DNA of 64,000 nucleotides from Niastella yeongjuensis (GCF_900110245.1 NZ_FOCZ01000012.1:62001-126000); one strand, 5' to 3'. Shown: positions 35,280-43,875, counted from the first letter of the stretch. Program-made: numbers and translations. Notes: generated by a model not told the origin, from the letters alone.

Positions 35280-36500
35280 ATGACCCGACCCCGTTATTTA
35301 CTGATCGCCATCGTACTGATATTATCAATAGCAAGTTGTAAAAAAAATGCAGGAAACAAGGCACCTATAGTAGATGCCGGGCCTTCGCAGACCATTTACC
35401 TCCCAGATTCTGCCCGGGTAAAAGGTACGATCACTGATGATGGCAAAATCGTGGCCAATTTATGGAGCCAGATTGCCGGGCCTAAGCAGGCAAATATCCT
35501 TAATCCGGGTGCCGATTCAACCGTTATCATATTTTCTGTACCGGGTAACTATTCATTTCAGTTACTGTCAACCGATAATGAAGGCGCTGTTGGCGTTGAC
35601 ACTGTTGCAATACTGGTGAACCCTAATAAAAACAAGGCACCTATAGTAGATGCCGGGCCTTCGCAGACCATTACCCTCCCTGATTCTGCCAGGGTAAAAG
35701 GTACAATCACTGATGATGGGAGTGTCGTGTCCAATTTATGGAGCCAGATTGCCGGGCCCAGGCAAGCAAATATCCTTAACCCGGGTGCCGAATCAACCGC
35801 TATCATATTTTCAGTATCCGGTAACTATTCATTTAAGTTACAGTCAACCGATAATGAAGGTGCTGTTGGCGTTGATACTGTTTCCATACAGGTAAACCCT
35901 GTTGAATTAAAAACATTGACGTTGCAACCGGTTAATAACCCATGGGAATTCAATTTAGCGGCTATTAGCCCATTGGCAGCACCAGACGATCGAAGCTATG
36001 TTCCCACTTATGACCTGCCGGTAATGTTCTGGCTAAAACCCAATAACGATTGGTATGAGGTACGGCCAATGATCAAATTTGATCTGAGTAGCATTCCTCC
36101 CAATCAAACCATCGTTAGCGCTAACCTGTATTTGTATTCTTATCCGGGCACAACTCAGAATGGAACAACTGCGAATACCGGTCCTCAGAACGGGTTTAAT
36201 GCAAAAATGATCACCTCAGACTGGTCGCCTGCAACCGTTAACTGGAATAATCAACCAGTTACCTCCGGCGCTGTTTATGCAATGGCCTATGACACCAAAG
36301 AGGCACAGCTGGATATGAACTTCATTGTAACAGAGGCATTACTTTACATGACCCGCAATAAATTCAATTATGGATTTATGCTGCAAATGGCCAATAATAA
36401 TCCAAATTATAACTCACGCACTTTTGTATCCAGCCATAACCCTGATCTCAGCCTTGCTGATAAATTTCCCAAGCTGGTGGTAGTATATAAAAGAAGCTGA
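35280..36500 (+). CDS. Surface lipoprotein with two PKD-like repeats and DNRLRE-like domain
   Basis: 406 residues. A lipoprotein signal peptide ends LSIASC with the lipobox Cys at 20. Two nearly identical 92-residue PKD-type modules follow (about 26-117 and 118-209, each with APIVDAGPSQTI and NLWSQIAGP), encoded by a 276-bp direct repeat. The C-terminal half (about 215-406) resembles a DNRLRE/CBM-like domain: RPMIKFDLSSIPPNQTIVSANLYLY, SDWSPATVNWNNQP. It is probably outer-membrane anchored and binds a polymer; no enzyme motif. A terminator follows at 36525. Confidence 0.85.
   Translation: MTRPRYLLIAIVLILSIASCKKNAGNKAPIVDAGPSQTIYLPDSARVKGTITDDGKIVANLWSQIAGPKQANILNPGADSTVIIFSVPGNYSFQLLSTDNEGAVGVDTVAILVNPNKNKAPIVDAGPSQTITLPDSARVKGTITDDGSVVSNLWSQIAGPRQANILNPGAESTAIIFSVSGNYSFKLQSTDNEGAVGVDTVSIQVNPVELKTLTLQPVNNPWEFNLAAISPLAAPDDRSYVPTYDLPVMFWLKPNNDWYEVRPMIKFDLSSIPPNQTIVSANLYLYSYPGTTQNGTTANTGPQNGFNAKMITSDWSPATVNWNNQPVTSGAVYAMAYDTKEAQLDMNFIVTEALLYMTRNKFNYGFMLQMANNNPNYNSRTFVSSHNPDLSLADKFPKLVVVYKRS
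35355..35906 (+). repeat. 276-bp direct repeat encoding the PKD-like modules
   Basis: GCACCTATAGTAGATGCCGG recurs at 35361 and 35637, exactly 276 nt apart (92 codons), and most of the unit is identical, showing a recent in-frame duplication. Confidence 0.9.
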
Positions 36501-36524
36501 TTAAACCTGGTTATAAATACACTT

Positions 36525-36562
36525 AAAAAAGCCCTTCCCGGTACATCGGTAAGGGCTTTTGA
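36525..36562 (+). terminator. Rho-independent terminator after the PKD lipoprotein
   Basis: AAAAGCCCTT (36527-36536) pairs perfectly with AAGGGCTTTT (36551-36560). The A/T flanks would let it act in either direction. Confidence 0.85.
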
Positions 36563-36656
36563 TTTCCCGTTCACTATCAAAACTTGTAGCCTTTAAAGTT
36601 TGCATTGTATTGGTTTAATGCCGATTATTGTATTTTGTACCAAAACAGTAATTGGA

Positions 36657-37550
36657 ATGGAAAAAATTTATCTCAGCGATTCGGGCCCCAAAGTATCACC
36701 AGCTATTTATGGATTTTACAGATGGAATGAAGTAACAGGCGATGCCGCCCAAACCATGGAAAAGATCGTTAACCTGTGTCTGGAACTGGGCATTAACACA
36801 TTCGATCATGCTGATATATATGGCGGCTACCAATGTGAAGAACTGTTTGGCAAGCTGATCAACCGGAAATCGTTCAAACGGGAAGACATTGTGTTGTTTT
36901 CGAAATGTGGGTTTGTTACTCCTCATGCCGAGGCGCCAGGTGTTCGCATTAATCACTATAATACTTCTGCTGCGCACATTCTTAAAAGTGTAGATAATTC
37001 ACTGCGGAAACTGCGTACAGATTATATCGATATTTTCCTGTTGAATCACCTCGATCCTTTATCGAATGTGGAAGAAACAGCACTGGCCTTACAACGCCTG
37101 AAAGATTCCGGTAAGGTGAAAAATATCGGGGTGATGAATTTCACTGTGTTCCAACATCAGTTACTGGCTTCGTTATTAAAAACGCCCATTGTAACCAATC
37201 ATTTTGAGTTGAACCTGTTGAACACCGCAGCACTCGACAATGGCCAGTTGGATTATTGCAAACAACGCTATATGCGTCCACTGGCATCAGCACCGCTGGC
37301 GGCAGGCCGTATTGCCAATGGAACCGATGCACAGGCCGTAAAAGTACGTTCGGTGCTGGAAGCAATTGGCAAAAAATACAATGCTGATATCGAATCTCTT
37401 GCTGTTGCCTGGCTGGTGAAATTAGGCGCCCTGCCATTAATTGGCACCATCAATGAGCAAAGGATCCGCAATATTGCCAATGCATTTTCTATTGACCTCG
37501 ATCACCAGGATTGGTATGAGTTGTATGCGGCCTCGAGAGGGGAACTGTAG
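36657..37550 (+). CDS. Aldo/keto reductase, YdhF-like
   Basis: I chose the ATG at 36657 (297 residues, MEKIYLSDSGPKVS); an upstream ATG at 36600 would add 19 residues unlike the family. The (beta/alpha)8 fold carries the tetrad Asp50 (INTFDHADIYGG), Tyr55, Lys83 (LFSKCGF) and His131 (LLNHLDPL). The sequence IFLLNHLDPL and the late block CKQRYMRPLASAPLAAGRI resemble E. coli YdhF. It is an NADPH-dependent cytoplasmic reductase of unknown carbonyl substrate, monocistronic. Confidence 0.9.
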   Translation: MEKIYLSDSGPKVSPAIYGFYRWNEVTGDAAQTMEKIVNLCLELGINTFDHADIYGGYQCEELFGKLINRKSFKREDIVLFSKCGFVTPHAEAPGVRINHYNTSAAHILKSVDNSLRKLRTDYIDIFLLNHLDPLSNVEETALALQRLKDSGKVKNIGVMNFTVFQHQLLASLLKTPIVTNHFELNLLNTAALDNGQLDYCKQRYMRPLASAPLAAGRIANGTDAQAVKVRSVLEAIGKKYNADIESLAVAWLVKLGALPLIGTINEQRIRNIANAFSIDLDHQDWYELYAASRGEL

Positions 37551-37740
37551 GGGCAGAAGGCAGAAATGAAATTTCTTAATGATAAGGCTAAAGCCCAAAG
37601 GCGAAAGCAAATATAAATTGCCCCAAAACAGCGTAGCTGTTTTGGGGCAATTGCATTAAGTCATTGCCCATTGTTCGTTGCTCATTGCCTTTCTATCTCT
37701 GCCCTCTGCCCTCTGCCTTCTGCCCTTTGCTTCCACTAAG
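37551..37740. repeat. Heptad arrays flanking a 17-bp stem
   Basis: A short GGCAGAAGGCAGAA array follows the reductase stop. After the stem at 37616-37652, a C/T-rich array (37680-37733; in reverse GGCAGAAG, GGCAGAG, GGCAGAG) and CATTGCCCATTG units follow. No coding sense. Confidence 0.7.
37616..37652. repeat. 17-bp stem with NTA loop, copy 2
   Basis: AATTGCCCCAAAACAGC (37616-37632) pairs perfectly with GCTGTTTTGGGGCAATT (37636-37652) across the loop GTA. The apical CAGC/GCTG matches copy 1 at 26232-26268, while the basal bases differ and stay paired. It also follows an AAGGCTAAAGCCCAAAGG tract. Confidence 0.78.
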
Positions 37741-37775
37741 TGACTTTCTTTCACCAGCTGAAAACTAAATTGAGC

Positions 37776-37783
37776 TATCTTTG
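37776..37783 (+). promoter_or_regulatory. -7 promoter element of pcm
   Basis: TATCTTTG matches TAnnTTTG exactly, only 6 nt before the pcm ATG, so transcription should start at or next to the start codon. Confidence 0.55.
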
Positions 37784-37789
37784 CAGTGA

Positions 37790-38446
37790 ATGAGAACGTT
37801 TGAAGACAGTTACCGGCATAAAGGATTGCGTAAACAGCTCGTTGATCTATTAAAACAGAAAGGCATTACCGATGAACGGGTGCTAACAGCTATATTACAT
37901 GTTCCCAGGCATTATTTTCTCGATTCAGCTTTAGACAGGGTCGCTTATGAAGACCGGGCTTTTCCTATTGCGGAAGGACAAACCATTTCTCAACCATATA
38001 CTGTTGCGTATCAAACCCAGTTGTTAGAGGTAAAGCCTTACGAAAAAGTGCTGGAGATCGGTACGGGCAGTGGTTACCAGGCAATTATTCTGGGCGAAAT
38101 ACAAGCTCAGGTATATACTATTGAGCGTCAGAAAAAATTGTTTGAAGAACACCGCGGTTTTGTGCTGAGAAGCAAATACCCCAACATTAAATATTTTTAT
38201 GGCGATGGGTACGAAGGCCTGCCCACCTATGCTCCCTTTGACAAGGTGATCGTTACTGCAGCTGCTCCCTACATTCCACCTAAATTGATTGAACAATTAA
38301 AAGTGGGTGGCAAAATGGTAATACCGGTAGGCGAGGGCAACATCCAACGTATGTTACGTCTTACCAAACAACGCGATGGTAGTGTAACGGAAGAATTGTT
38401 CGACAAGTTTTCGTTTGTGCCCATGCTTGAAGGCAAGAACAGCTAG
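37790..38446 (+). CDS. pcm: Protein-L-isoaspartate O-methyltransferase
   Basis: 218 residues, the normal length. The N-terminal block RHYFLDSALDRVAYEDRAFPI and IAEGQTISQPYTVAYQTQLL are family signatures, followed by the SAM-binding motif VLEIGTGSGYQAIIL. It methylates isoaspartyl residues in damaged proteins so that they can be repaired. The -7 box at 37776 lies so near the ATG that the mRNA may be leaderless. Confidence 0.95.
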   Translation: MRTFEDSYRHKGLRKQLVDLLKQKGITDERVLTAILHVPRHYFLDSALDRVAYEDRAFPIAEGQTISQPYTVAYQTQLLEVKPYEKVLEIGTGSGYQAIILGEIQAQVYTIERQKKLFEEHRGFVLRSKYPNIKYFYGDGYEGLPTYAPFDKVIVTAAAPYIPPKLIEQLKVGGKMVIPVGEGNIQRMLRLTKQRDGSVTEELFDKFSFVPMLEGKNS

Positions 38447-38513
38447 CTATTGAAGTAACCACCCTGCTGAAAACAACCTTGAACTAAATAACTTACACAC
38501 TAAATAACTCAGT

Positions 38514-39275
38514 TTGCGAATAGTTATTATCGGTACAGGAAATGTTGCGACTATATTAGGTAAAAGGTTTTTGAAGGCCGACCATGAAATAGTGCAGGTG
38601 TGCGGAAGAAATCAATTGCATGCTGAAGAACTGGCCGATGTATTGGGTGTTCCGTTCACCACCGATCTGCAGCACCTTAATCCCAATGCCGATCTTTATG
38701 TGCTGGCCGTAAGCGATACCGCTGTGGCCGACATCGCCTCCCAATTGCAGCTGAATAATAAACTGGTAGTACATACCGCCGGTGCGGTTTCTAAAGACGT
38801 GTTAAGCGTTTGCAGCCGCAACTACGGCATCTTATATCCGTTGCAAAGCCTCCGTAGTGAATTGAATGAATTGCCTGATATTCCTTTTTTGGTAGATGGC
38901 AATACGGCGGATGACCTGGCCCTTATTTCCGAATTTGCCAATACCATCTCTAACCAGGTGCAGCAGGCCGGTGATGATCAGCGGTTGAAGTTGCATGTGG
39001 CAGCCGTTATGGTAAGTAATTTTACCAATCATTTATATGCCCTGGCAAAAGCTTATTGTTTACAGGAACATGTTGATTTCAATATGTTGTTACCACTGAT
39101 CACTTCGGTAGCCGAACGCCTGCATGATTATGAACCTGCAGCAGTACAAACGGGCCCGGCCGTACGCAATGATGAAGCCACCATTCAAAAACACCTCGCC
39201 CTTTTACAACAACACCCCGCGCTAAAGACCCTATACATTATGTTCACAGAGAGCATTAGGAAAATGCATAGGTGA
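38514..39275 (+). CDS. DUF2520/Rossmann-like oxidoreductase-fold protein
   Basis: 253 residues starting with TTG at 38514 (MRIVIIGTGNVATILGK), which is the natural first Rossmann strand; no ATG lies nearer. Residues 1-120 bind a dinucleotide (GTGNVA), with LYVLAVSDTAVADIA and VVHTAGAVSKDVL, and the C-terminal part is the DUF2520 helical domain (SNFTNHLYALAKAYCLQ and NDEATIQKHLALL). Related to F420/NADP-dependent oxidoreductases, substrate unknown. It follows pcm by 67 nt. Confidence 0.88.
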   Translation: MRIVIIGTGNVATILGKRFLKADHEIVQVCGRNQLHAEELADVLGVPFTTDLQHLNPNADLYVLAVSDTAVADIASQLQLNNKLVVHTAGAVSKDVLSVCSRNYGILYPLQSLRSELNELPDIPFLVDGNTADDLALISEFANTISNQVQQAGDDQRLKLHVAAVMVSNFTNHLYALAKAYCLQEHVDFNMLLPLITSVAERLHDYEPAAVQTGPAVRNDEATIQKHLALLQQHPALKTLYIMFTESIRKMHR

Positions 39276-39474
39276 AAGGGCAGAGGGCAGAGAGGCAATG
39301 GGCAATAGTCAATGGGCAATGGGAGAAAGGCAGTGGGCAGTAGGCAATAGGAACAGCCCTCCTGCTTCGCTGGCTGGCGGATTTTTCTATTTCGCGAGCT
39401 ACTCACAACTCACAACTCACAACTCACAACTCACAACTCACAACTCACTTGTCAACGTGTTAATCCAATCAACC
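39276..39474. repeat. Heptad arrays with inverted composite element (copy C)
   Basis: After the DUF2520 stop come GGGCAGA/GGGCAAT/AGTCAAT heptads (39276-39352). From 39391 reading rightward: hinge TTCGCGAGCTA, then CTCACAA repeated more than six times in perfect 7-nt register (39402-39448), then GTCAACGTGTTAATCC. Read on the minus strand this is GTTGAC units, GTGAGTT units, hinge, the same order as copies A (18561) and B (46381). Confidence 0.8.
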
Positions 39475-40080
39475 CTACGCCCTTTGTCCCTTCACTTTCA
39501 CCTTAACCCCCGCCTTCTTTTTTTTCTTCTTCTTTACTGCATTCGCCTTTTCTTTTTTGGCCGGTTGTTCACCCAGGTATCTTTCGCGGATGATACGCAT
39601 GTGATGGGCTACATGGCCTGCACAAACAAATGCCAGTCCGGCAACGCTGATGTTGTTGTTGTTGGCGGAACCGGTTTGCAGTAACTGGTCATCGTCGAGT
39701 GAAAGCAGGAACAGTTCATTGGCGCTGCGCAGGGCCTTGAACTCTTCTACCAGTTCGTTCCATTTGCGTTTGGGGGCTTTGGCTGCTATGGCCCAGTTGT
39801 TTTCGTCAAAACCGGGCAGGGGGGCGGCATCATGCCGGGCAAAAGTGAGGGCCCGGTAAATAAATACCCTTTCCGAATCGATGATGTGCTGCAACAATTC
39901 CTTGATGGTCCATTTGTCTTCTGCATAGGCATAGTTGATCTTTTTGTGGGGCATCTGTTTCAGCAGTTTTCTAAAACGGCGGGTATTGTTGGCCAGGGCT
40001 TCCTGCAGATTGTCTTCCTGCAAGGCATTGAGATAGGTTTTGTAAAAATCAGGTACGGTAATGTCCTTTTTATTCACCAT
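39475..40080 (-). CDS. DinB-superfamily protein with lysine-rich tail
   Basis: 201 residues, mostly a four-helix DinB/YfiT-like bundle: YAEDKWTIKELLQHIIDSERVFIYRALTFAR carries the first His, and VAGLAFVCAGHVAHHMRIIRERY the later metal-binding His pair. Members often act as thiol-dependent transferases. The last 25 residues form a Lys/Ala tail with seven consecutive Lys (AVKKKKKKKAG), unusual for the family and likely disordered. Its stop lies just inside the repeat region. Confidence 0.85.
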   Translation of the reverse strand: MVNKKDITVPDFYKTYLNALQEDNLQEALANNTRRFRKLLKQMPHKKINYAYAEDKWTIKELLQHIIDSERVFIYRALTFARHDAAPLPGFDENNWAIAAKAPKRKWNELVEEFKALRSANELFLLSLDDDQLLQTGSANNNNISVAGLAFVCAGHVAHHMRIIRERYLGEQPAKKEKANAVKKKKKKKAGVKVKVKGQRA

Positions 40081-40140
40081 ACTTTTTTCTTTAAATGTAC
40101 TTAAAAAGATCCAGGTTGCCCGGTAACGCGTAACAAAGAA

Positions 40141-40183
40141 ACAGGGTATACATTGGGGCGGTATGCCCTCCTGTATACCCTGT
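40141..40183 (-). terminator. Hairpin after the subtilase gene
   Basis: ACAGGGTATACA (40141-40152) pairs with TGTATACCCTGT (40172-40183), a perfect 12-bp stem. On the minus strand it is followed by TTCTTTGTT, so it may be the subtilase terminator, though the T run is weak. Confidence 0.55.
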
Positions 40184-40201
40184 ACTTATATTTTACAACT
40201 A

Positions 40202-41911
40202 TTATCCTTTCTTGTTCTTCAGCGTAGGTTTGGGCGACGCACCGGTGGGGGCCACTTTGTTACCTGAAGGATTAAGCGTTGCAGCTACCTTGGCGGCTTC
40301 GTAGGCATTGATAATGCCACCGCTTTGGCTGATGTCGCTCAGCATAACGGTTTCGTCGGTTCCTGGTTTATTTACTTTAACACCAGGCGCCTGGGCCGAT
40401 TTCATGATGCAATATTTTAATTGCTGCGGCGTGAGGTAAGGGAAATATTCCAGCAGGAAGGCGGCTGTACCGGCAACTACCGGGCAGGCCATGCTGGTCC
40501 CCTGGGCATTGCCATAGGTGTTGCCACCGGGAATGCTGGACCAGATCTTAACGCCGGGCGCAAATACATCTACCTGTTTTTTACCATAGTTAGAGAAACT
40601 GGCGGTGAAACCACCGGCCTGCGGATCACCGCTGGCGCCTACTGTGATCCAGTTTGCTGCTTTTTTATGGGTATCTCTCATGATCGCATTGGGGAAGTTA
40701 TCTGCCGTATCGATGTCTTTCGCATCGTTCCCTGCTGCATGTACCAGCAATACGCCTTTGCTTTCTGCATATCTAACGGCCTCATCTATCCATTTTTTCT
40801 GGGGCGAGAAGTCTTTACCAAAGCTCATGTTCACCACTTTGGCACCGTTATCGGCTGCATAGCGAATAGCCAGGGCTATATCTTTATCGTGCTCATCACC
40901 ATCGGGTACGGCACGGATCATCATAATGCGTACGTTATCGGCAACACCGTCCATTCCTTTACCATTGTTGCGTTCAGCGCCAATGATACCGGCCACGTGG
41001 GTGCCATGGAAGGGGGTGGAAGCCATTACATCAGGGTTACCGTAAGAACGGTCGTTGATGTCCTGTTCGTTATCGTGGGTAACCTCACCGCGGTAATCTT
41101 CGGGGGCTTTTGATTTGGCTTCTTCTTTTCTTTCCTCCCCGCTAACAAACTCTTCAAAACCATCCAGGAACTCCTTATTGGTGGTTTCCATCATCTGATT
41201 GTTCTTGAAAAGGAACATCAGCTGGCCTTTGGCCGTATCCTGTGTGCCGTTTTCGGTTTTAAAGGTATCCAGCTCGTTACCGGTATAAGTATCTTTTTTC
41301 ATACCAGCCCGTAAAATGCTGTCGCTTTTTTGCGCCATGGTCAAAAACATTCTCAGTCTGCCCAGGTCAACCTGTTCGTCGCTGCCATCGCCTTCTACTT
41401 TTGCTTTGGCCTTCAACCACATTTTGTACTGGTCTTTTTCATCGGCGTTCATTTTAGTGGTATCTACTTTATCGCCGAATTTGCTTTTGTACATATGATA
41501 AACGCGGGCGCCTTCGTAAGAATCCTGTTTTACGTTTTTGCCATCCTTGCCACCTATAAAGTTCCAGCCATGAATATCATCTACATATCCGTTGCCATCG
41601 TCATCGATGCCATTGCCGGGGATCTCTTTGGGGTTTACCCACAGAATATCTTTCAGGTCTTCGTGCAGGGTGTCAATACCAGAGTCGATGATCGCTACCA
41701 CTACGGTTTTACCCTTCAGGTTTTTGGAGTGAATGAAATCATAGGCTTTATTGACACTGATCCCATAGTATCCATCCTTGGTTTTGTCGAGCAGATGCCA
41801 TCCCTTCGGCACATCGCCTGTTTTAATGCTTTTCTCCTGCTGCGCAAAAGCGGTTTGGTCAGCAACCACGAGGGCAGTTAAAAATCCTGCTACTTTTACC
41901 AGTTTGTTCAT
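40202..41911 (-). CDS. S8-family subtilisin-like serine peptidase
   Basis: 569 residues. A signal peptide ends near AFAQ. The catalytic triad is Asp76 (VAIIDSGIDTLHEDL), His302 (FHGTHVAGIIGA) and Ser473 (GTSMACPVVAG), with oxyanion Asn395 (HAAGND). Between Asp and His lie about 225 residues instead of about 35-40 in subtilisin, owing to an inserted charged region (about 120-290) rich in Lys/Glu/Asp. The chain ends soon after the catalytic domain with no CHU_C or por sorting domain, so it is probably periplasmic. Secreted protein turnover or processing is likely. Confidence 0.92.
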   Translation of the reverse strand: MNKLVKVAGFLTALVVADQTAFAQQEKSIKTGDVPKGWHLLDKTKDGYYGISVNKAYDFIHSKNLKGKTVVVAIIDSGIDTLHEDLKDILWVNPKEIPGNGIDDDGNGYVDDIHGWNFIGGKDGKNVKQDSYEGARVYHMYKSKFGDKVDTTKMNADEKDQYKMWLKAKAKVEGDGSDEQVDLGRLRMFLTMAQKSDSILRAGMKKDTYTGNELDTFKTENGTQDTAKGQLMFLFKNNQMMETTNKEFLDGFEEFVSGEERKEEAKSKAPEDYRGEVTHDNEQDINDRSYGNPDVMASTPFHGTHVAGIIGAERNNGKGMDGVADNVRIMMIRAVPDGDEHDKDIALAIRYAADNGAKVVNMSFGKDFSPQKKWIDEAVRYAESKGVLLVHAAGNDAKDIDTADNFPNAIMRDTHKKAANWITVGASGDPQAGGFTASFSNYGKKQVDVFAPGVKIWSSIPGGNTYGNAQGTSMACPVVAGTAAFLLEYFPYLTPQQLKYCIMKSAQAPGVKVNKPGTDETVMLSDISQSGGIINAYEAAKVAATLNPSGNKVAPTGASPKPTLKNKKG

Positions 41912-42077
41912 TTACAAGTGTTTTTTGCTTTACAGATTTACAAGATTCGTAACGTAAGTTTATTAACGGTATGTAGGGCTCAAATATCTGGTTTTTACTA
42001 ATTCTTAACATTTGAAGATTTTCCCCCGCCTTTACAAACGTTCATTGTTTTTGTCAGGCACAAAATATAAAATTAAA

Positions 42078-42110
42078 AGCCACACATGTATGATATTACA
42101 TGAGTGGCTA
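42078..42110 (-). terminator. Probable terminator of the TSP3-OmpA gene
   Basis: AGCCAC (42078-42083) pairs with GTGGCT (42104-42109), extended by CATGT/ACATG inside. On the minus strand the stem is followed by TTTTAATTTTAT. Confidence 0.55.
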
Positions 42111-42174
42111 ATATTTTGTTCATAAGATTTTGTAAAGCCCGGGCTTTTCGAAAGCTGTATCGGGTACTCTTTCT

Positions 42175-43671
42175 CTAATGTTGCGACAGCTTCAATTCAA
42201 CCCGGCGGTTGGCTGCTTTGCCTTCCGGTGTGCTGTTGTCGGCAACAGGTTTATCCTGGCCATAACCCCTGGCTTCTAACCGGCTGGCGTCAAGGCCTTT
42301 TTGTACCAGGTAGTTTTTAACGGCATCTGCTCGTTTTTGCGATAAGATCTGGTTGTTGGCTGGTTTACCTACATTATCGGTATGCCCTTCAATAACCAGT
42401 TTCAGGGTAGTATCACCCCGCAGAATAGCTACTACACCATTCAGCGCGCTGTACGACTCAGCCGCGATCTTTTCGCTGCCAGTTATAAAGAATATTTTTT
42501 TAGCGGCATAGTTTACTTTTTCAACGATCTCTTTCTTAATATCCGGACAACCCTTATTGGTTATTGAACCGGCTATAGTCGGGCATTTGTCGTCTTTATC
42601 ATTCACACCATCGCCATCGCTGTCGGGGATCGGGCAGCCATTGAATTCGGCAGGTCCTGCTTTATCCGGGCACAAATCTGTTTCATCGTTTATGCCATCG
42701 CCATCGGTATCGGGAATGGGGCAGCCATGGTATTTAAATGTGCCTGCTACATCAGGGCACTGGTCTACGTCGTCGAGAACAGAGTCATTATCCCGGTCAA
42801 AGATGGGACAACCGCGGTCGCGCGCCAACCCGGCCTGGTCAGGACATTTATCAACGGCATCAGCAACGCCGTCGCCATCCTTATCGGGACAGCCGCCTGC
42901 TTTAGCCGAACCGGGTACATCCGGACAGGCATCTGCTTTATCGGGTACCCCATCGCGATCTTTATCGTTGCTTGCTACCACGCGCTTGCTCAACCATAAA
43001 CCAAGGGAGGCGCCTATTACCTGGTGTTTAAAGGTGCCGCTGTACGAGGCGTTGTAAAAATTGGTAAGGCCCTGGCTAATGAAACCGGTCAATAATACAT
43101 TGCCGAGTTCAAACCCAACGCGGGCATTCACCCCAATATCAAAAGTTTTTACGCTGTTGTCATTTTTACCCACCTGAATGCTGCTTTCATCCTGGTTATA
43201 GCGCATAATGGTATCCCTTTTTTCCCAGCTGTCTTTGCCACTATAAAAGAACGACAGGTATGGGCCTGCGCTGATGAGGAACCGGCTTTTTCTGTTCAGA
43301 CGCAGTTTTACCGCCAGGTTCAGCGGCATATCGATATAGTTGGTATAGAAATTATTACTATAATACAGGGTATCGCCCTTTACAGAATTCATATCGTAAG
43401 AGCGGGCGAATTTTCTACCCTTGTTGGAGAATATGATCCCGGGCTGAAAAAAAAGTTTATTGGTATACCCAATGGGCATTTCGGCTATAACGCCCAGGTT
43501 CAAACCACTTCTTTTGGAATAATAGGGTTTTGTGGTATTGTCCCAGTCTGGTATATAATTAGTCTCTTTTACTGTTGAAGATTGCGGCCCCCCTACAATT
43601 CCTAATCGCAATTGGGCATTGGCATTGTATAGGGTAGCGGTCAATAACAGCAGTGCGTAAAGTTTCTTCAT
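42175..43671 (-). CDS. OmpA-family outer membrane protein with TSP type-3 repeats
   Basis: 498 residues: signal peptide (to about NANAQ), an N-terminal eight-strand-like outer-membrane barrel of PorT/OmpX type (about 20-230, RLGIVGGPQSS), five calcium-binding thrombospondin type-3 repeats (about 236-372, each DxDxDGVPDxxDxCPDxxG), and an OmpA peptidoglycan-binding domain (about 380-498) with LKLVIEGHTDNVGKPANNQ and SQKRADAVKNYLV. It should tie the outer membrane to peptidoglycan through a calcium-stiffened stalk. It lies between the subtilase and the aldehyde dehydrogenase genes, probably monocistronic. Confidence 0.93.
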   Translation of the reverse strand: MKKLYALLLLTATLYNANAQLRLGIVGGPQSSTVKETNYIPDWDNTTKPYYSKRSGLNLGVIAEMPIGYTNKLFFQPGIIFSNKGRKFARSYDMNSVKGDTLYYSNNFYTNYIDMPLNLAVKLRLNRKSRFLISAGPYLSFFYSGKDSWEKRDTIMRYNQDESSIQVGKNDNSVKTFDIGVNARVGFELGNVLLTGFISQGLTNFYNASYSGTFKHQVIGASLGLWLSKRVVASNDKDRDGVPDKADACPDVPGSAKAGGCPDKDGDGVADAVDKCPDQAGLARDRGCPIFDRDNDSVLDDVDQCPDVAGTFKYHGCPIPDTDGDGINDETDLCPDKAGPAEFNGCPIPDSDGDGVNDKDDKCPTIAGSITNKGCPDIKKEIVEKVNYAAKKIFFITGSEKIAAESYSALNGVVAILRGDTTLKLVIEGHTDNVGKPANNQILSQKRADAVKNYLVQKGLDASRLEARGYGQDKPVADNSTPEGKAANRRVELKLSQH

Positions 43672-43764
43672 ACCGGTTCAGCTTAAAAGACTGGTAGTAA
43701 CGTTTTTGAGGCTCCTTATATTGTCTGAACCGGGAAGGTAGGGATGGGTGGGATGGTGGGAGAG

Positions 43765-43870
43765 ATGTAGGAGGTAAGATGTAGGAGGTAAGAAGTACGA
43801 AGTAAAAGCAGGATGCTCAAGTTTTCAAGATCTTTGAACATCCTACATCTTACTTCCTACTTCTACTTCG
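43765..43870. repeat. GTARGAN heptad array facing an inverted array
   Basis: ATGTAGGAGGTAAG occurs twice in tandem (43765-43778, 43779-43792); in 7-nt register the units are GTAGGAG, GTAAGAT, GTAGGAG, GTAAGAA, GTACGAA, GTAAAAG. After a central part where AGGATGCTCAAG faces CTTTGAACATCCT, the same units run inverted (43841-43870). The element ends 6 nt before the stop of the dehydrogenase gene and could act as its terminator. Confidence 0.78.
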
Positions 43871-43875
43871 AAAAT

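Noticed and set aside
39400-39450. CRISPR-like tandem repeat (CTCACAA run)
   Set aside because: The unit is 7 nt with no spacers, and no cas genes are in the window.
40421-41113. 230-codon open frame opposite the subtilase
   Set aside because: Shadow of the subtilase catalytic domain; no motif.
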